This document shows positions 15,332 through 23,736 of a stretch of 64,000 nucleotides of DNA, piece after piece (position 1 is the first letter of the stretch; the number at the start of each line of letters is the position of its first letter). The translations under genes were made by a program, and so were the position numbers. The stretch covers positions 186,001 through 250,000 of the forward strand of contig CALMLO010000014.1 in assembly GCA_937868095.1 (NCBI GenBank), given 5' to 3'. Origin of the DNA: an uncultured Phycisphaerales bacterium (lineage in GTDB: Bacteria; Planctomycetota; Phycisphaerae; Sedimentisphaerales; Anaerohalosphaeraceae). The notes below the pieces were generated by a model that made no database searches, had not been told where the DNA came from, and saw nothing but the letters and a program-made list of their open reading frames with translations.

Positions 15332-16726
15332 TCACAAAACCGGCTGCGGTTTTTTCTCGGGTTCCTGAAGGTTGTATTGTTTCACTTTGGCGTAAAGGGT
15401 AGCACGGGTAATCCCGAGCAGAGAAGCGGCACGACTTTTCTGCCAGCCGGCTTCGTCAAGGGCCTTTTTGACCAATTCTTTTTCAGCTTTTTCGAGAGAG
15501 AAATCCTTGATTCTGAGTGAGTTAGCATTGTCCTCGGCCTGGTCCATTTCGAAAGCAAGAGCCGGATTCAGCAGAAGATTGGTAGTTCCGATTCGGTCGC
15601 CTGCCTCCAGGAGAATGGCTCTTTCAATGACATTTTTCAATTCGCGGACATTGCCGGGCCAGTGGTAGCGGGTGAGCATTTCCGCTGCCATCGAAGTTAA
15701 TCCTTTGATTTTACCCTTCTTTTCAGGGCAGATGGTCGAGGTCTGAATGAAATACTCGGCGAGCAGGAGGATGTCTTCTTTTCTGGACTCGGCGCGAAGG
15801 GGGGCCAGCGGAATAGGGCACACACACAAACGATAGTAGAGGTCTCTTCGGAATCGGCCGTTTTCGACTTCCTGCAGCAGGTTGCGGTTGCTCGAGGCGA
15901 TAAGGGTGGCCTTGCATTCAATCTCCTCCAGACCGCCGACTTTTCGGAAGCGGCGTTCCTGGAGAACCCGCAGGAGTTTGGCCTGAAGATCAAGCGGCAT
16001 TTCACTGATTTCATCCAGAAAGACGGTTCCGCCGTCGGCCAGTTCGAGCAGGCCGGTTTTCTCCCGGTCAGCACTGGTAAAGGAACCTTTGGTGTGTCCG
16101 AACAATTCACTTTCGAGCAGGTTGGCTGTCAGAGCCGCACAATTGATGGCTACAAATTTCTGCCGGGCACCGTTGCGGAGAATATGAACCGCACGGGCGG
16201 CCAGCTCTTTGCCGGTGCCTGTTTCCCCAACAATGAGAACGGGGTTGCAGTTGCTCTGGGCCACCAGCCGAACCATCCGCAGGGTCTGCATCATTGCCTT
16301 GCTTTTGCCGACAATAGAAACGGAGGAAGGACAGTCTTCCATAAAGAAGCGGCTGTCCGCAAAGGGTTCCTCTTCAGTTTGGAGAAGACGGCTGACGGCT
16401 CTGCCGACCTGGTCCGTATTTTCCGCATTCTCAACACACTGAGCCCATTTGTATTCTGATAGGAACGATTCCAGGTCGGGGTCATTCAGCGGCCCGAAAA
16501 TGAGAACCGGCTGACAAAGGCCCTTTTGGTGAAGGGTTTGAAGGGTCTGGAGAATATCCGCGCGGGCAATGCCGGCATCAAAGACAAGCAGGTTGGGTTC
16601 GACGGATTCCAAAAGTTCCCATAGGTCATCGACCTCATCGGCTGCGTAAAGGGTTTTTGCAAAAAGTCTGGCAATCTGCTGCGTGGTCGGCTGTCTGCCG
16701 ACGATCAGGATTTTTTCCAAAGTCAT
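15332..16726 (-). CDS. Sigma-54-dependent Fis-family activator, FleQ/FlrC-like
   Basis: A 464-residue NtrC-type regulator. The N-terminal receiver is degenerate: the acidic pair is replaced (LIVGRQ), an Asp remains at position 50 (LLVFDAG), and the Thr/Lys switch is not evident. The AAA+ domain has Walker A GETGTGKE (167-174) and Walker [10 protein letters not shown] (232-240). The sigma-54 contact loop reads GSFTSA (214-219) where GAFTGA is standard. The C-terminus has a Fis-type helix-turn-helix ([20 protein letters not shown]). It is transcribed away from flgD, and three -24/-12 promoters lie before flgB, flgD and a glycosyltransferase gene, so it is the likely flagellar master or mid-level activator. 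ATG at 16726 was chosen; a GTG at 16732 is possible. Confidence 0.92.
   Translation of the reverse strand: MTLEKILIVGRQPTTQQIARLFAKTLYAADEVDDLWELLESVEPNLLVFDAGIARADILQTLQTLHQKGLCQPVLIFGPLNDPDLESFLSEYKWAQCVENAENTDQVGRAVSRLLQTEEEPFADSRFFMEDCPSSVSIVGKSKAMMQTLRMVRLVAQSNCNPVLIVGETGTGKELAARAVHILRNGARQKFVAINCAALTANLLESELFGHTKGSFTSADREKTGLLELADGGTVFLDEISEMPLDLQAKLLRVLQERRFRKVGGLEEIECKATLIASSNRNLLQEVENGRFRRDLYYRLCVCPIPLAPLRAESRKEDILLLAEYFIQTSTICPEKKGKIKGLTSMAAEMLTRYHWPGNVRELKNVIERAILLEAGDRIGTTNLLLNPALAFEMDQAEDNANSLRIKDFSLEKAEKELVKKALDEAGWQKSRAASLLGITRATLYAKVKQYNLQEPEKKPQPVL
15336..15355 (+). terminator. Intrinsic terminator after the exbD-like gene
   Basis: AAAACCG-GCTG-CGGTTTT followed by more T residues forms a perfect 7-bp stem with a 4-base loop. 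It overlaps the last codons of the convergent regulator gene. Confidence 0.7.
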
Positions 16727-16732
16727 AAGCAC

Positions 16733-17158
16733 TCACTCACGGTACAAACCATCATGGATTGTCAGTTGGAATCAGCGTACTGCTACCATCGGCAGGGAGA
16801 AATAGGAAACTTTAATAAATTATGGGACGGTCCAATAATTCAAAAAGAGGAGATTCAGGAAGACGGGGGGAATGGGGGTTGGGTTCAAAGTTATCGGACT
16901 TAGTTCTTGCAAGCATTGGTTCGGATGAGGGCGAATGTGGAATAATTTTCCGACAGGTGCGAAGTTTTTGACCTCATTTCACCAGAGAACAAACCTCGCA
17001 GAATCTTCAGCAGAAAACTTTTAACTGTTTTTTCACTAAGAAGTTAGACGTTCAAAGAAGGAGGGCTTGCTGAGTATCTGGCATAGCAGTTGCAGGAGAA
17101 TCCCTTTCGGAAAAGTGTGAACGTTTGACGTTGTCTGCTTTGAGAAAGGAAGAAAAAG
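16733..17158. other. Regulatory gap between the activator gene and flgD
   Basis: No gene was recognised in these 426 bp. It holds the sigma-54 promoter at 17079-17094, possible enhancer half-sites TTCGGAT (16920-16926) and TTCCGA (about 16949-16954), and presumably the promoter of the divergent activator gene, which I could not place with confidence. Confidence 0.55.
17079..17094 (+). promoter_or_regulatory. Sigma-54 promoter of the flgD-flgE operon
   Basis: TGGCATAGCAGTTGCA has the invariant GG and GC at the correct 10-base separation and matches TGGCAC-N5-TTGCA except for one base. It ends 64 bases before the flgD start codon. A sigma-54 activator gene lies immediately upstream in the opposite direction. 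Confidence 0.8.
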
Positions 17159-17599
17159 ATGTCAACCGTACAATCTGCAACTGAGCAAAAGCTGGATTTT
17201 ATGAAACTGCTGGTGACGGAAATGGAGTATCAAAATCCGCTCGAACCGCTGGACAACCAGCAGATGGCGGCCCAGCTTGCCCAGTTTTCCCAGTTAGAAC
17301 TGACGGAAAAGATGAACACCAACCTGGAGACAATTAACGAAACCATCAGCAATATGAATCTTGGTTTTACGGGATCGATGATAATGGCCGAGCTGGAATA
17401 TGCACGGTCTCTCTTGGGGCATACCATTTCTTTCTATAATGAGACCTATCAGCAAAGTCTCGAAGGGCCGGTACAAGGGATTCGCTTTGTGGATGGGGAA
17501 CCGGTCTTGCAGGTTCAAGTTCAAGTCTCTGACAGCAAAGGTTCCGTAAGTGAACAAACGGTTCAAGTTAAACTGGATGAAATAGAAGGCATTCAATAA
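17159..17599 (+). CDS. flgD: Flagellar hook scaffold protein FlgD
   Basis: A 146-residue FlgD. The N-terminal region is typical (KLDFMKLLVTEMEYQNPLEP, DNQQMAAQLAQFSQLE). The C-terminal Ig/Tudor-like part is short, about 60 residues, so the protein is smaller than the 220-230 residues of enterobacterial FlgD. It caps the growing hook. AAAGGA precedes the start. It is first in the rod-hook operon driven by the sigma-54 promoter, and flgE follows after 14 bases. The hook-length gene fliK, often next to flgD, was not found. Confidence 0.92.
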   Translation: MSTVQSATEQKLDFMKLLVTEMEYQNPLEPLDNQQMAAQLAQFSQLELTEKMNTNLETINETISNMNLGFTGSMIMAELEYARSLLGHTISFYNETYQQSLEGPVQGIRFVDGEPVLQVQVQVSDSKGSVSEQTVQVKLDEIEGIQ

Positions 17600-17613
17600 C
17601 AGGGAGAGTTGCT

Positions 17614-19341
17614 ATGGGTTCTGCATTATCTGCCGGTGTATCGGGCCTCAAGGCCCATCAGGCGATGCTGGATGTGGCGGGCAATAACCTGGCCAATGTC
17701 AATACAGTCGGCTTTAAGGGCAGTTCGGTGACCTTTGCGGAGCTGCTCAGTCAGACGCTGCGGCGGGCCAGCGGCCCTTCGAGCAATCTGGGCGGTGTCA
17801 ATCCGCAGCAGATGGGCAGCGGGGTGGGGATTGCTTCGATTCGGGTGGATACGACGCAGGGGAATATCGTATCAACCGGCCAGGATTTGGATGTAGCGAT
17901 AGACGGGTCGGGTTATTTTGTACTGAATAATGGTTCACAGAATGTGTACACGCGCATTGGTTCCTTTGCCGTAGATGCAGGCAACACGCTGGTGGATCCG
18001 GCCACCGGCTATCGCGTCCAGCGAATCGGCAATTACGGCGAAAGCGAAGGTTTCCAGACAGCTGGAGATACGAGCATCCATATTCCATGGGATGCTTCGA
18101 TGCCCGCCCGTGCAACGACGGAAATCGCCCTTAACGGCAACCTTCGCGCATCCGCGGAAGATACAAGCGCAACGGCAAATAAAATTATGTCGAATCTGGC
18201 CTTAACCACCGGAAACGGAGAACGGGTGGCCACTGCCAATACATTTTTATCGGACCTGGATCAGTGGGTGACGCCGCTGGCGGAGGGGGAAACAGGGACG
18301 ATTCGAATCTCCGGCGTGCTGGAAGATGGGACGGTGTTTACGGATGAGGAGATTACTTGGACGGGAGCAGCTCCGGGTTCAGGGCCAACTGTACAGGATT
18401 TGCTGGATCAGATCACCGCTTTGTTCAATGATTCAACGGCGTCACTGAACTCAGACGGAAAGATTGTTCTTACCGCCAACCAGTCGGGATACAACCTCGG
18501 GATGATTACGAATATGACCTATGTGCCGGCTGATTCGGACGAATTGACGCTGCCGACGTTTTTTGATTATGTGACCATCGGTGGCAATGACACCAAGAAC
18601 TTCAAAATTACCGTTTATGACAACATGGGCGAGCAGCACGTCCTCAGCGGCACTTTTGTCAAAACAGATGCAACCAACACATGGGATTTGGTAATTGATT
18701 CCATCACGGGAGAAATGGAGGGCTCCTGGAGCACCTATGATATTCATAATTCCTCGGCGCTGAACCGGCGTATCTCGGGGATTGAGTTCAATCCGGACGG
18801 CTCCTTTAAGGGAATCTCCATTCCCGGTGAAGAGGCAGTCATTGGGGTGCAGTTTGAAAACAATCCGTCTGCCATCCAGACGATTCAGCTGGTGTTGGGT
18901 ACGCCTGGGGAATTTACAGGATTGACGCAGTTTGCCTCGCAGCAGTCCAGTGCGGCGGCTCTGACGCAGGACGGCTATGCGGCTGGTTCACTTTCCAATG
19001 TGACGATTGACCAGACGGGTATGATTGTGGGGACCTTTACCAATGGGGTAAAGGTCAATATTGCAGCACTCCAGGTCGGGATATTCCAGAACGCAGGCGG
19101 TCTGGAGTCGATTGGGAACGGCTATTTTCTGCCGACGGCCAACTCCGGGGAAGCCATTGCAACCATGGCAGCCAGCGGCGGGGCCGGCAAGATTACGGGT
19201 CAGAGTCTGGAACAGTCGAATGTTGATATCGCTACGGAGTTTGTAACGTTAATGCAGGCCCAGAACGGCTATCAGGCCAATGCCCGCACGATTCGGGTGG
19301 CCAATGAGGTGCTGAATGAACTGACCAATCTGATTCGGTAA
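17614..19341 (+). CDS. flgE: Flagellar hook protein FlgE
   Basis: A 575-residue hook subunit. It has the N-terminal flagellar rod/hook signature (GLKAHQAMLDVAGNNLANVN, TVGFKGSSVTF) and a C-terminal D0 helix (VTLMQAQNGYQANARTIRVA). The FlgE-specific DYVTIGGNDTKNFKITVYDN domain is in the middle. It is longer than the roughly 400-residue enteric protein because of inserted surface domains at about residues 170-320. It polymerises into the hook after export. Confidence 0.95.
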   Translation: MGSALSAGVSGLKAHQAMLDVAGNNLANVNTVGFKGSSVTFAELLSQTLRRASGPSSNLGGVNPQQMGSGVGIASIRVDTTQGNIVSTGQDLDVAIDGSGYFVLNNGSQNVYTRIGSFAVDAGNTLVDPATGYRVQRIGNYGESEGFQTAGDTSIHIPWDASMPARATTEIALNGNLRASAEDTSATANKIMSNLALTTGNGERVATANTFLSDLDQWVTPLAEGETGTIRISGVLEDGTVFTDEEITWTGAAPGSGPTVQDLLDQITALFNDSTASLNSDGKIVLTANQSGYNLGMITNMTYVPADSDELTLPTFFDYVTIGGNDTKNFKITVYDNMGEQHVLSGTFVKTDATNTWDLVIDSITGEMEGSWSTYDIHNSSALNRRISGIEFNPDGSFKGISIPGEEAVIGVQFENNPSAIQTIQLVLGTPGEFTGLTQFASQQSSAAALTQDGYAAGSLSNVTIDQTGMIVGTFTNGVKVNIAALQVGIFQNAGGLESIGNGYFLPTANSGEAIATMAASGGAGKITGQSLEQSNVDIATEFVTLMQAQNGYQANARTIRVANEVLNELTNLIR

Positions 19342-19354
19342 GGTCAAAGAGAGA

Positions 19355-20560
19355 ATGATTTCCATCTGGTTCCAACGGATTTTTCTGGCAGCCGCCGGCT
19401 TGTCGCCTTATGAACGCTTTGAGGCAATGCGGCAGATAGAGCGCGGCGGCCGCAGCGGCCTGAATGCCCTCCTGACCAATAAGTGGTTTATTATCTTGGG
19501 CTGGTCGCTGATTATTGTTCTGCTGCTGATTCTGGCGGCAGTCCGTCAGCATCAGCGCGAACGGAATCGTCGGAAGCAGATTCGTCTTTTTGAAGAAAAA
19601 GCCAATTTATTCGGGCTGACGCCGGAAGAACGGCAGGTGCTTCTGACGATTGCCCGGCAGGCCCGCATGAAACAGCTGGTCAATATTTATTTTCGTCCGC
19701 GCGAGTTTGAAGCGGGGATGGCTCGATTTCTGCGTCGGGCACTGGCCGCAGCAGTGAATGAAGAGGAGAAAAAACGTCAGATTGCAGTTATTGAATCCCT
19801 GAAATACAAAATCGGCTTTGTTAAGAACCATTCATCAGGTGGGGGCCGGTATCGCCGCAGTGAGTATTTAACCAGCCGGCAGATTCCGATAGATGCAGAG
19901 GTGGGGGTGGTGCTGAATCTCCCGATGGATAATCGGGAATATCGGGCCAACGTCGTCTCCAATGAGGTCACGGGAATCACACTGGAAGGACTTGCCCCCT
20001 TCCCGCTGAAGGCAGGCGATGCCTGCACTCTTCAGTATATGATTGGCTCAGTGCTGTGGGGGTTTGATGTGGTGGTCATCAGCTGTGAGGGCGCCGCTTT
20101 GAAGGTCTGTCATGTGGACCATGCCCGCTATATCAACCGCCGCCGTTTTGTTCGGGTTCCGCTGCATCAGCCGCTGTGGGCGGCAAAGTTTCCGGTGTTT
20201 GTCCGGGCCCCCAAACCCGTGCCGCCGGTGTTCCAGCAGGCGGAGGTAGTGGAGTTTTCCGGGCCGACCTTGCGCATTCGAGGGGCCCTCGAGGTGAGTC
20301 GCCGAGATCGGATTCTGGTGATTTTTGAAGTAGAACCGGGCCGTGTGGTGCAGGACATTGCCGAGGTGCAGCGCGTAGGGCGGACGGGAACAGGGCCTTT
20401 CTGTGTAGCCGAGATGATCGGAATGGATACCCGCAGCGAAGACGAACTGATTCGGCTGACCAATCAGGCCGCCCTTGAGCAGGGACTTGCGGCAGATTCC
20501 GATGAAGAGGATTCCTGGGATGAAGAACAGACAGAAGCATCAGCGGAGGTAAGTGTATAA
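19355..20560 (+). CDS. Membrane-anchored PilZ-domain protein, candidate flagellar brake
   Basis: A 401-residue protein with an N-terminal cytoplasmic stretch, one membrane helix (about residues 43-62, KWFIILGWSLIIVLLLIL), a helical linker, a YcgR-like N domain (about 175-255) and a C-terminal PilZ domain. The cyclic di-GMP RxxxR motif is present (RRFVR, residues 263-267). The second PilZ motif, normally (D/N)xSxxG, appears weakened as VVEFSGPTLRIRG. An acidic tail ends the protein. It lies between flgE (13 bases) and flgF (abutting), so it is made with the rod and hook. YcgR homologues slow the motor when bound to cyclic di-GMP. That role here is inferred from domain order and position. Confidence 0.82.
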   Translation: MISIWFQRIFLAAAGLSPYERFEAMRQIERGGRSGLNALLTNKWFIILGWSLIIVLLLILAAVRQHQRERNRRKQIRLFEEKANLFGLTPEERQVLLTIARQARMKQLVNIYFRPREFEAGMARFLRRALAAAVNEEEKKRQIAVIESLKYKIGFVKNHSSGGGRYRRSEYLTSRQIPIDAEVGVVLNLPMDNREYRANVVSNEVTGITLEGLAPFPLKAGDACTLQYMIGSVLWGFDVVVISCEGAALKVCHVDHARYINRRRFVRVPLHQPLWAAKFPVFVRAPKPVPPVFQQAEVVEFSGPTLRIRGALEVSRRDRILVIFEVEPGRVVQDIAEVQRVGRTGTGPFCVAEMIGMDTRSEDELIRLTNQAALEQGLAADSDEEDSWDEEQTEASAEVSV

Positions 20561-21301
20561 ATGTCGCTGGCCGCCGAAAAAATAGCTTCCGGGCTAAATG
20601 GACTGGTTGAGCAGCTGGAGGTAGTCTCCCACAATGTTGCCAACGCCCAGACCGCCGGCTTTAAGCGGCGTGTGCTTACCTTTGAACAGGAGTATCAGAA
20701 GTCGCTGAAGGCACTGGAGGGGAGCTGCTCGCTTCAAACCAATCCGCTCCAGACCCGCCAGACGGTTGATTTTTCGCAGGGACAATTGATTCAGACCAAT
20801 CGGCCTTTGGATGTGGCGCTGGAAGGGCGGGGATTTCTGACTGTTCAGACGCCGGAGGGGCCGATGTACACGCGCAACGGCAGTCTGCAGCTGAATGCAC
20901 TCAGCCAGCTGACGGATGCAGAAGGCCGCCTGGTAGCCGGCCGCGATGGGCCGATTTATCTGCCGGCGGACGTCAGCCCTGCGGAAGTCCAGATAACCCT
21001 GGATGGTACAGTCCGAGCAGGCGGAACGGAGATTGGTCAGCTGCAGCTGGCGGATTTCGGAGAAAATGAAAACCGGCTGATTCCTGCAGGGAGCGGCGTG
21101 TTTACGGCTCCAGCCGATGCAAAGCCGACCGAGGCCGCCGACCTGAAGGTCAGACAGGGTTATCAGGAAGGTTCCAATGTTCAGATGGTTGAAGAACTGG
21201 TAAGTATGGTTACGCTGTCGCGGCTGTATGAGGCGAATATGAATGTGCTGCGCAGGCAGCGGGAAAATTCGCAGGCCGTTTTGACAGTGGTCAGTACCTG
21301 A
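20561..21301 (+). CDS. flgF: Flagellar rod protein FlgF
   Basis: A 246-residue protein of the FlgF/FlgG rod family: N-terminal SHNVANAQTAGFKRR, the central RPLDVALEGRGFLTVQTPEG fold, and a C-terminal rod helix (VEELVSMVTLSRLYEANMNV). It is assigned FlgF rather than FlgG because flgG follows 14 bases later and is the better FlgG match. It forms the proximal rod. GGAGG lies 10 bases before the ATG, which directly follows the PilZ gene stop codon. Confidence 0.9.
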   Translation: MSLAAEKIASGLNGLVEQLEVVSHNVANAQTAGFKRRVLTFEQEYQKSLKALEGSCSLQTNPLQTRQTVDFSQGQLIQTNRPLDVALEGRGFLTVQTPEGPMYTRNGSLQLNALSQLTDAEGRLVAGRDGPIYLPADVSPAEVQITLDGTVRAGGTEIGQLQLADFGENENRLIPAGSGVFTAPADAKPTEAADLKVRQGYQEGSNVQMVEELVSMVTLSRLYEANMNVLRRQRENSQAVLTVVST

Positions 21302-21315
21302 GAAAGGAGTTTTTT

Positions 21316-22098
21316 ATGCTGCGAGCTTTTTCAACAGCGGCCACAGGCATGGATGCCCAGCAGACGATGGTGGACATTATTGCCCATAATCTGGCCAACG
21401 TGAATACGAATGGCTTTAAACGGTCCCAAGTCAATTTCCAGGATTTGCTGTATATCAAGATGCGGCAGGCGGATCGGGAGGTAACCTCGGGAGTAACCGC
21501 CCCCAGCGGGCTGGAGGTCGGCAGCGGAGTGAAGGTTGCCTCCACCAGCCGTGTCTTTTCCTCGGGTACCCTTGAAAGTACAGGCAACGAGTTGGATATG
21601 GCGATTCAGGGAGAGGGGTTTTTTCAGGTGACCCTGCCCAGCGGCGAAGAACGCTATACACGGGATGGGGCCTTTCAGAAGGATGCCGACGGTTATATCG
21701 TGACGGCGAACGGCTATCAGCTCAGCCCCGGCATTACGATTCCATCGGATGCAATGGCGGTGGATATCGGGACGGACGGAACGGTCACGGTGCAGACACC
21801 CTCCGGCGTTCAGGTGGTCGGGACGATCGAATTGTATCGTTTCCCCAATCCAGCCGGTTTGGCGGCGGAGGGGGATAACCTTTATCGCGAAACTGAGGCC
21901 AGCGGCACCGCTGTATCCGGCCGGGCCGGCGAGGAAGGATATGGTACGCTGCTGTCCCAGTATCTGGAAAAGTCAAATGTGGAGATGGTTCAGGAACTGG
22001 TGAATCTGATTACCGCCCAGCGGGGTTATGAAATCAATTCTCGATGTATCCGCACGGGTGACAACATGCTCCAGCAGCTCAGCCAGCTGATTCGTTAG
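21316..22098 (+). CDS. flgG: Flagellar distal rod protein FlgG
   Basis: A 260-residue FlgG of standard length. It begins MLRAFSTAATGMDAQQTMVD, continues IIAHNLANVNTNGFKRSQVN, and ends with the canonical VQELVNLITAQRGYEINSRC helix. AGAAAGGAG lies 7 bases before the ATG. The protein makes the distal rod that passes through the P and L rings encoded just downstream. Confidence 0.96.
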   Translation: MLRAFSTAATGMDAQQTMVDIIAHNLANVNTNGFKRSQVNFQDLLYIKMRQADREVTSGVTAPSGLEVGSGVKVASTSRVFSSGTLESTGNELDMAIQGEGFFQVTLPSGEERYTRDGAFQKDADGYIVTANGYQLSPGITIPSDAMAVDIGTDGTVTVQTPSGVQVVGTIELYRFPNPAGLAAEGDNLYRETEASGTAVSGRAGEEGYGTLLSQYLEKSNVEMVQELVNLITAQRGYEINSRCIRTGDNMLQQLSQLIR

Positions 22099-22115
22099 AC
22101 AGGACAGGTGAGACT

Positions 22116-23090
22116 ATGAAACTGTGGGCGATTTTGTCTTGTGCTCTGTTTTGGACGGCTGCTCAGCAAAACAGCGGTCAGTTGGAGATTTATCTGCCCC
22201 GCACGGTTCAGATTGAAGGGGAAGTGATTGAACTGGGGCAGATTGGCCTGCTGCAGGGCTCAGAGGAGATGGCGGCGGCGGTTCGCGGAATTCAGTTGGG
22301 GCGTTTTTCCATGCCGGGTCAGCAGATTATTCTCGACCGGCAGACTCTCCAGAGCTGCCTGGCCGGCGGAGGAATTTCACCGGAGAAGATTCGTCTGATG
22401 GGAGCCGAGCAGGTTGCAGTAACCCGAACAGGACAGAAGATGGATGGGTTGGCTTTGGTGGAGGCGGCTCAGACCTTTCTTCAGTCGCAGCTGGCCGCTC
22501 AGGAGGTTGTGATTGTGGGGCCGGTTTCGCCCCCGTCCGGCTGCCTGCTCAAGCCGGACCAGGCCGCGGAGGTTGTGCCGGTGCTTGGAACAGACCGAAC
22601 GCCGGGTCGACGGACGGTAGTTTTGTCAATCCGGCAGGAAGGGAAAGAAACCGAACGGATTCTGATTCCTTTTGAAGTGCGGTTTCGCAGCCGTCAGGTG
22701 ATTGCGGCGACGGATATTGCCGTCGGCCAGGTAATTTCACCGCAGGCGGTACGGCTGGAGACCGCAGAGACGCCGGAGCCCCAGTCAGTGGAACTTTCTG
22801 ATGTGGTAGGGGCGGCGGCTCGACGGGCTATTTCCGCCGGTACGGCGATTCGACCCCAGTGGCTTCAGCCGCCGACGCCGCCGGTCCTTATCCAGCGCCG
22901 GCAGAAGGTGGTACTCAAACTCGATACGGGATTGATGCTGATTACCGCCAGCGGCGAGGCCCTCGATGAGGGAACGGAAGGCCAGGTAATTCGGATTAAA
23001 CGCGGCCAGCGGCCGGACGAGCGGATTGTCCTTGGCAAGGTGATGCCGGATGGAACAGTAAGACCCTTATACGGAAAGGCAGACCAATGA
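22116..23090 (+). CDS. flgA: P-ring assembly chaperone FlgA
   Basis: A 324-residue exported protein with a short signal sequence (MKLWAILSCALFWTAAQ). The C-terminal half holds the FlgA SAF domain (RSRQVIAATDIAVGQVISPQ, then VVGAAARRAISAGTAIRP) and ends with the usual GLMLITASGEALDEG region. It is longer than enteric FlgA because of an extra N-terminal domain. It is needed to build the FlgI ring, and flgI lies two genes downstream. Its last 4 bases overlap flgH. Confidence 0.9.
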   Translation: MKLWAILSCALFWTAAQQNSGQLEIYLPRTVQIEGEVIELGQIGLLQGSEEMAAAVRGIQLGRFSMPGQQIILDRQTLQSCLAGGGISPEKIRLMGAEQVAVTRTGQKMDGLALVEAAQTFLQSQLAAQEVVIVGPVSPPSGCLLKPDQAAEVVPVLGTDRTPGRRTVVLSIRQEGKETERILIPFEVRFRSRQVIAATDIAVGQVISPQAVRLETAETPEPQSVELSDVVGAAARRAISAGTAIRPQWLQPPTPPVLIQRRQKVVLKLDTGLMLITASGEALDEGTEGQVIRIKRGQRPDERIVLGKVMPDGTVRPLYGKADQ

Positions 23091-23722
23091 ATATTCAGCC
23101 GTTTCAGAAAAAGATGCAGGCCTGGGTGCTGCTGACAGGGGCGGCCTGTCTGCTGGCTGTCTCGGCGGAGGCCGGTTCAATCTGGGCCAAGCGAAGCGAA
23201 AATCCAAAGTCGCTTTATGCTGACGATAAGGCCAATCAGATTGGAGATGTCCTGACAATTGTAATCAGTGAAACGCACAAGGTGGACAACAAAGTCAAAC
23301 GCGACACCAGCCGCACCAGCGAACGGAGCTTCGAAGTGGGCGATGATGATTTGTCCATCGGGCATATCCTTCCGAGTGTCAGCAAGGTGAAGGTGGATGT
23401 TGACTCGAGCAAAAGTCTGAACGGCAAATCCGACTATAAAGATGAGCGGAAAATCGAAGACCGCATTACGGTTATTGTAATGGATATTCATCCCAATGGG
23501 AATCTGGTAGTCCAGGGAACACGAACACGCGAGCTGAATGGGGACAAGCAGACGATTCAGGTGAGCGGCATCGTTCGGCCGCGTGATATCGGTTTTGACA
23601 ACACCATCCGCAGTGAGCAAGTAGCTAATTTTCAGATGATTTCGCTTTGCGATGGTGTAACCAAGGACTTCACCAAACCCGGCTGGTTTGGAAAGTTTTT
23701 GGATAAAATCTGGCCGTTCTAA
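23087..23722 (+). CDS. flgH: Flagellar L-ring protein FlgH
   Basis: A 211-residue FlgH. The core is typical (GDVLTIVISETHKVDNKVKR; the VQGTRTRELNGDKQTIQVSG segment, then RPRDIGFDNTIRSEQVAN). The signal sequence (KKMQAWVLLTGAACLLAVSA) includes a Cys, but its flanks (GAAC) are a poor lipobox; cleavage after AEA by signal peptidase I looks at least as likely. FlgH forms the outer-membrane ring, so its presence supports a diderm envelope. It overlaps flgA by 4 bases. Confidence 0.93.
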   Translation: MNIQPFQKKMQAWVLLTGAACLLAVSAEAGSIWAKRSENPKSLYADDKANQIGDVLTIVISETHKVDNKVKRDTSRTSERSFEVGDDDLSIGHILPSVSKVKVDVDSSKSLNGKSDYKDERKIEDRITVIVMDIHPNGNLVVQGTRTRELNGDKQTIQVSGIVRPRDIGFDNTIRSEQVANFQMISLCDGVTKDFTKPGWFGKFLDKIWPF

Positions 23723-23736
23723 AGGACGACAGGAGT

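Noticed and set aside
16891-16899. TTATCGGA as a minus-strand sigma-28 -10 for the activator gene
   Set aside because: No TAAA at the required distance.
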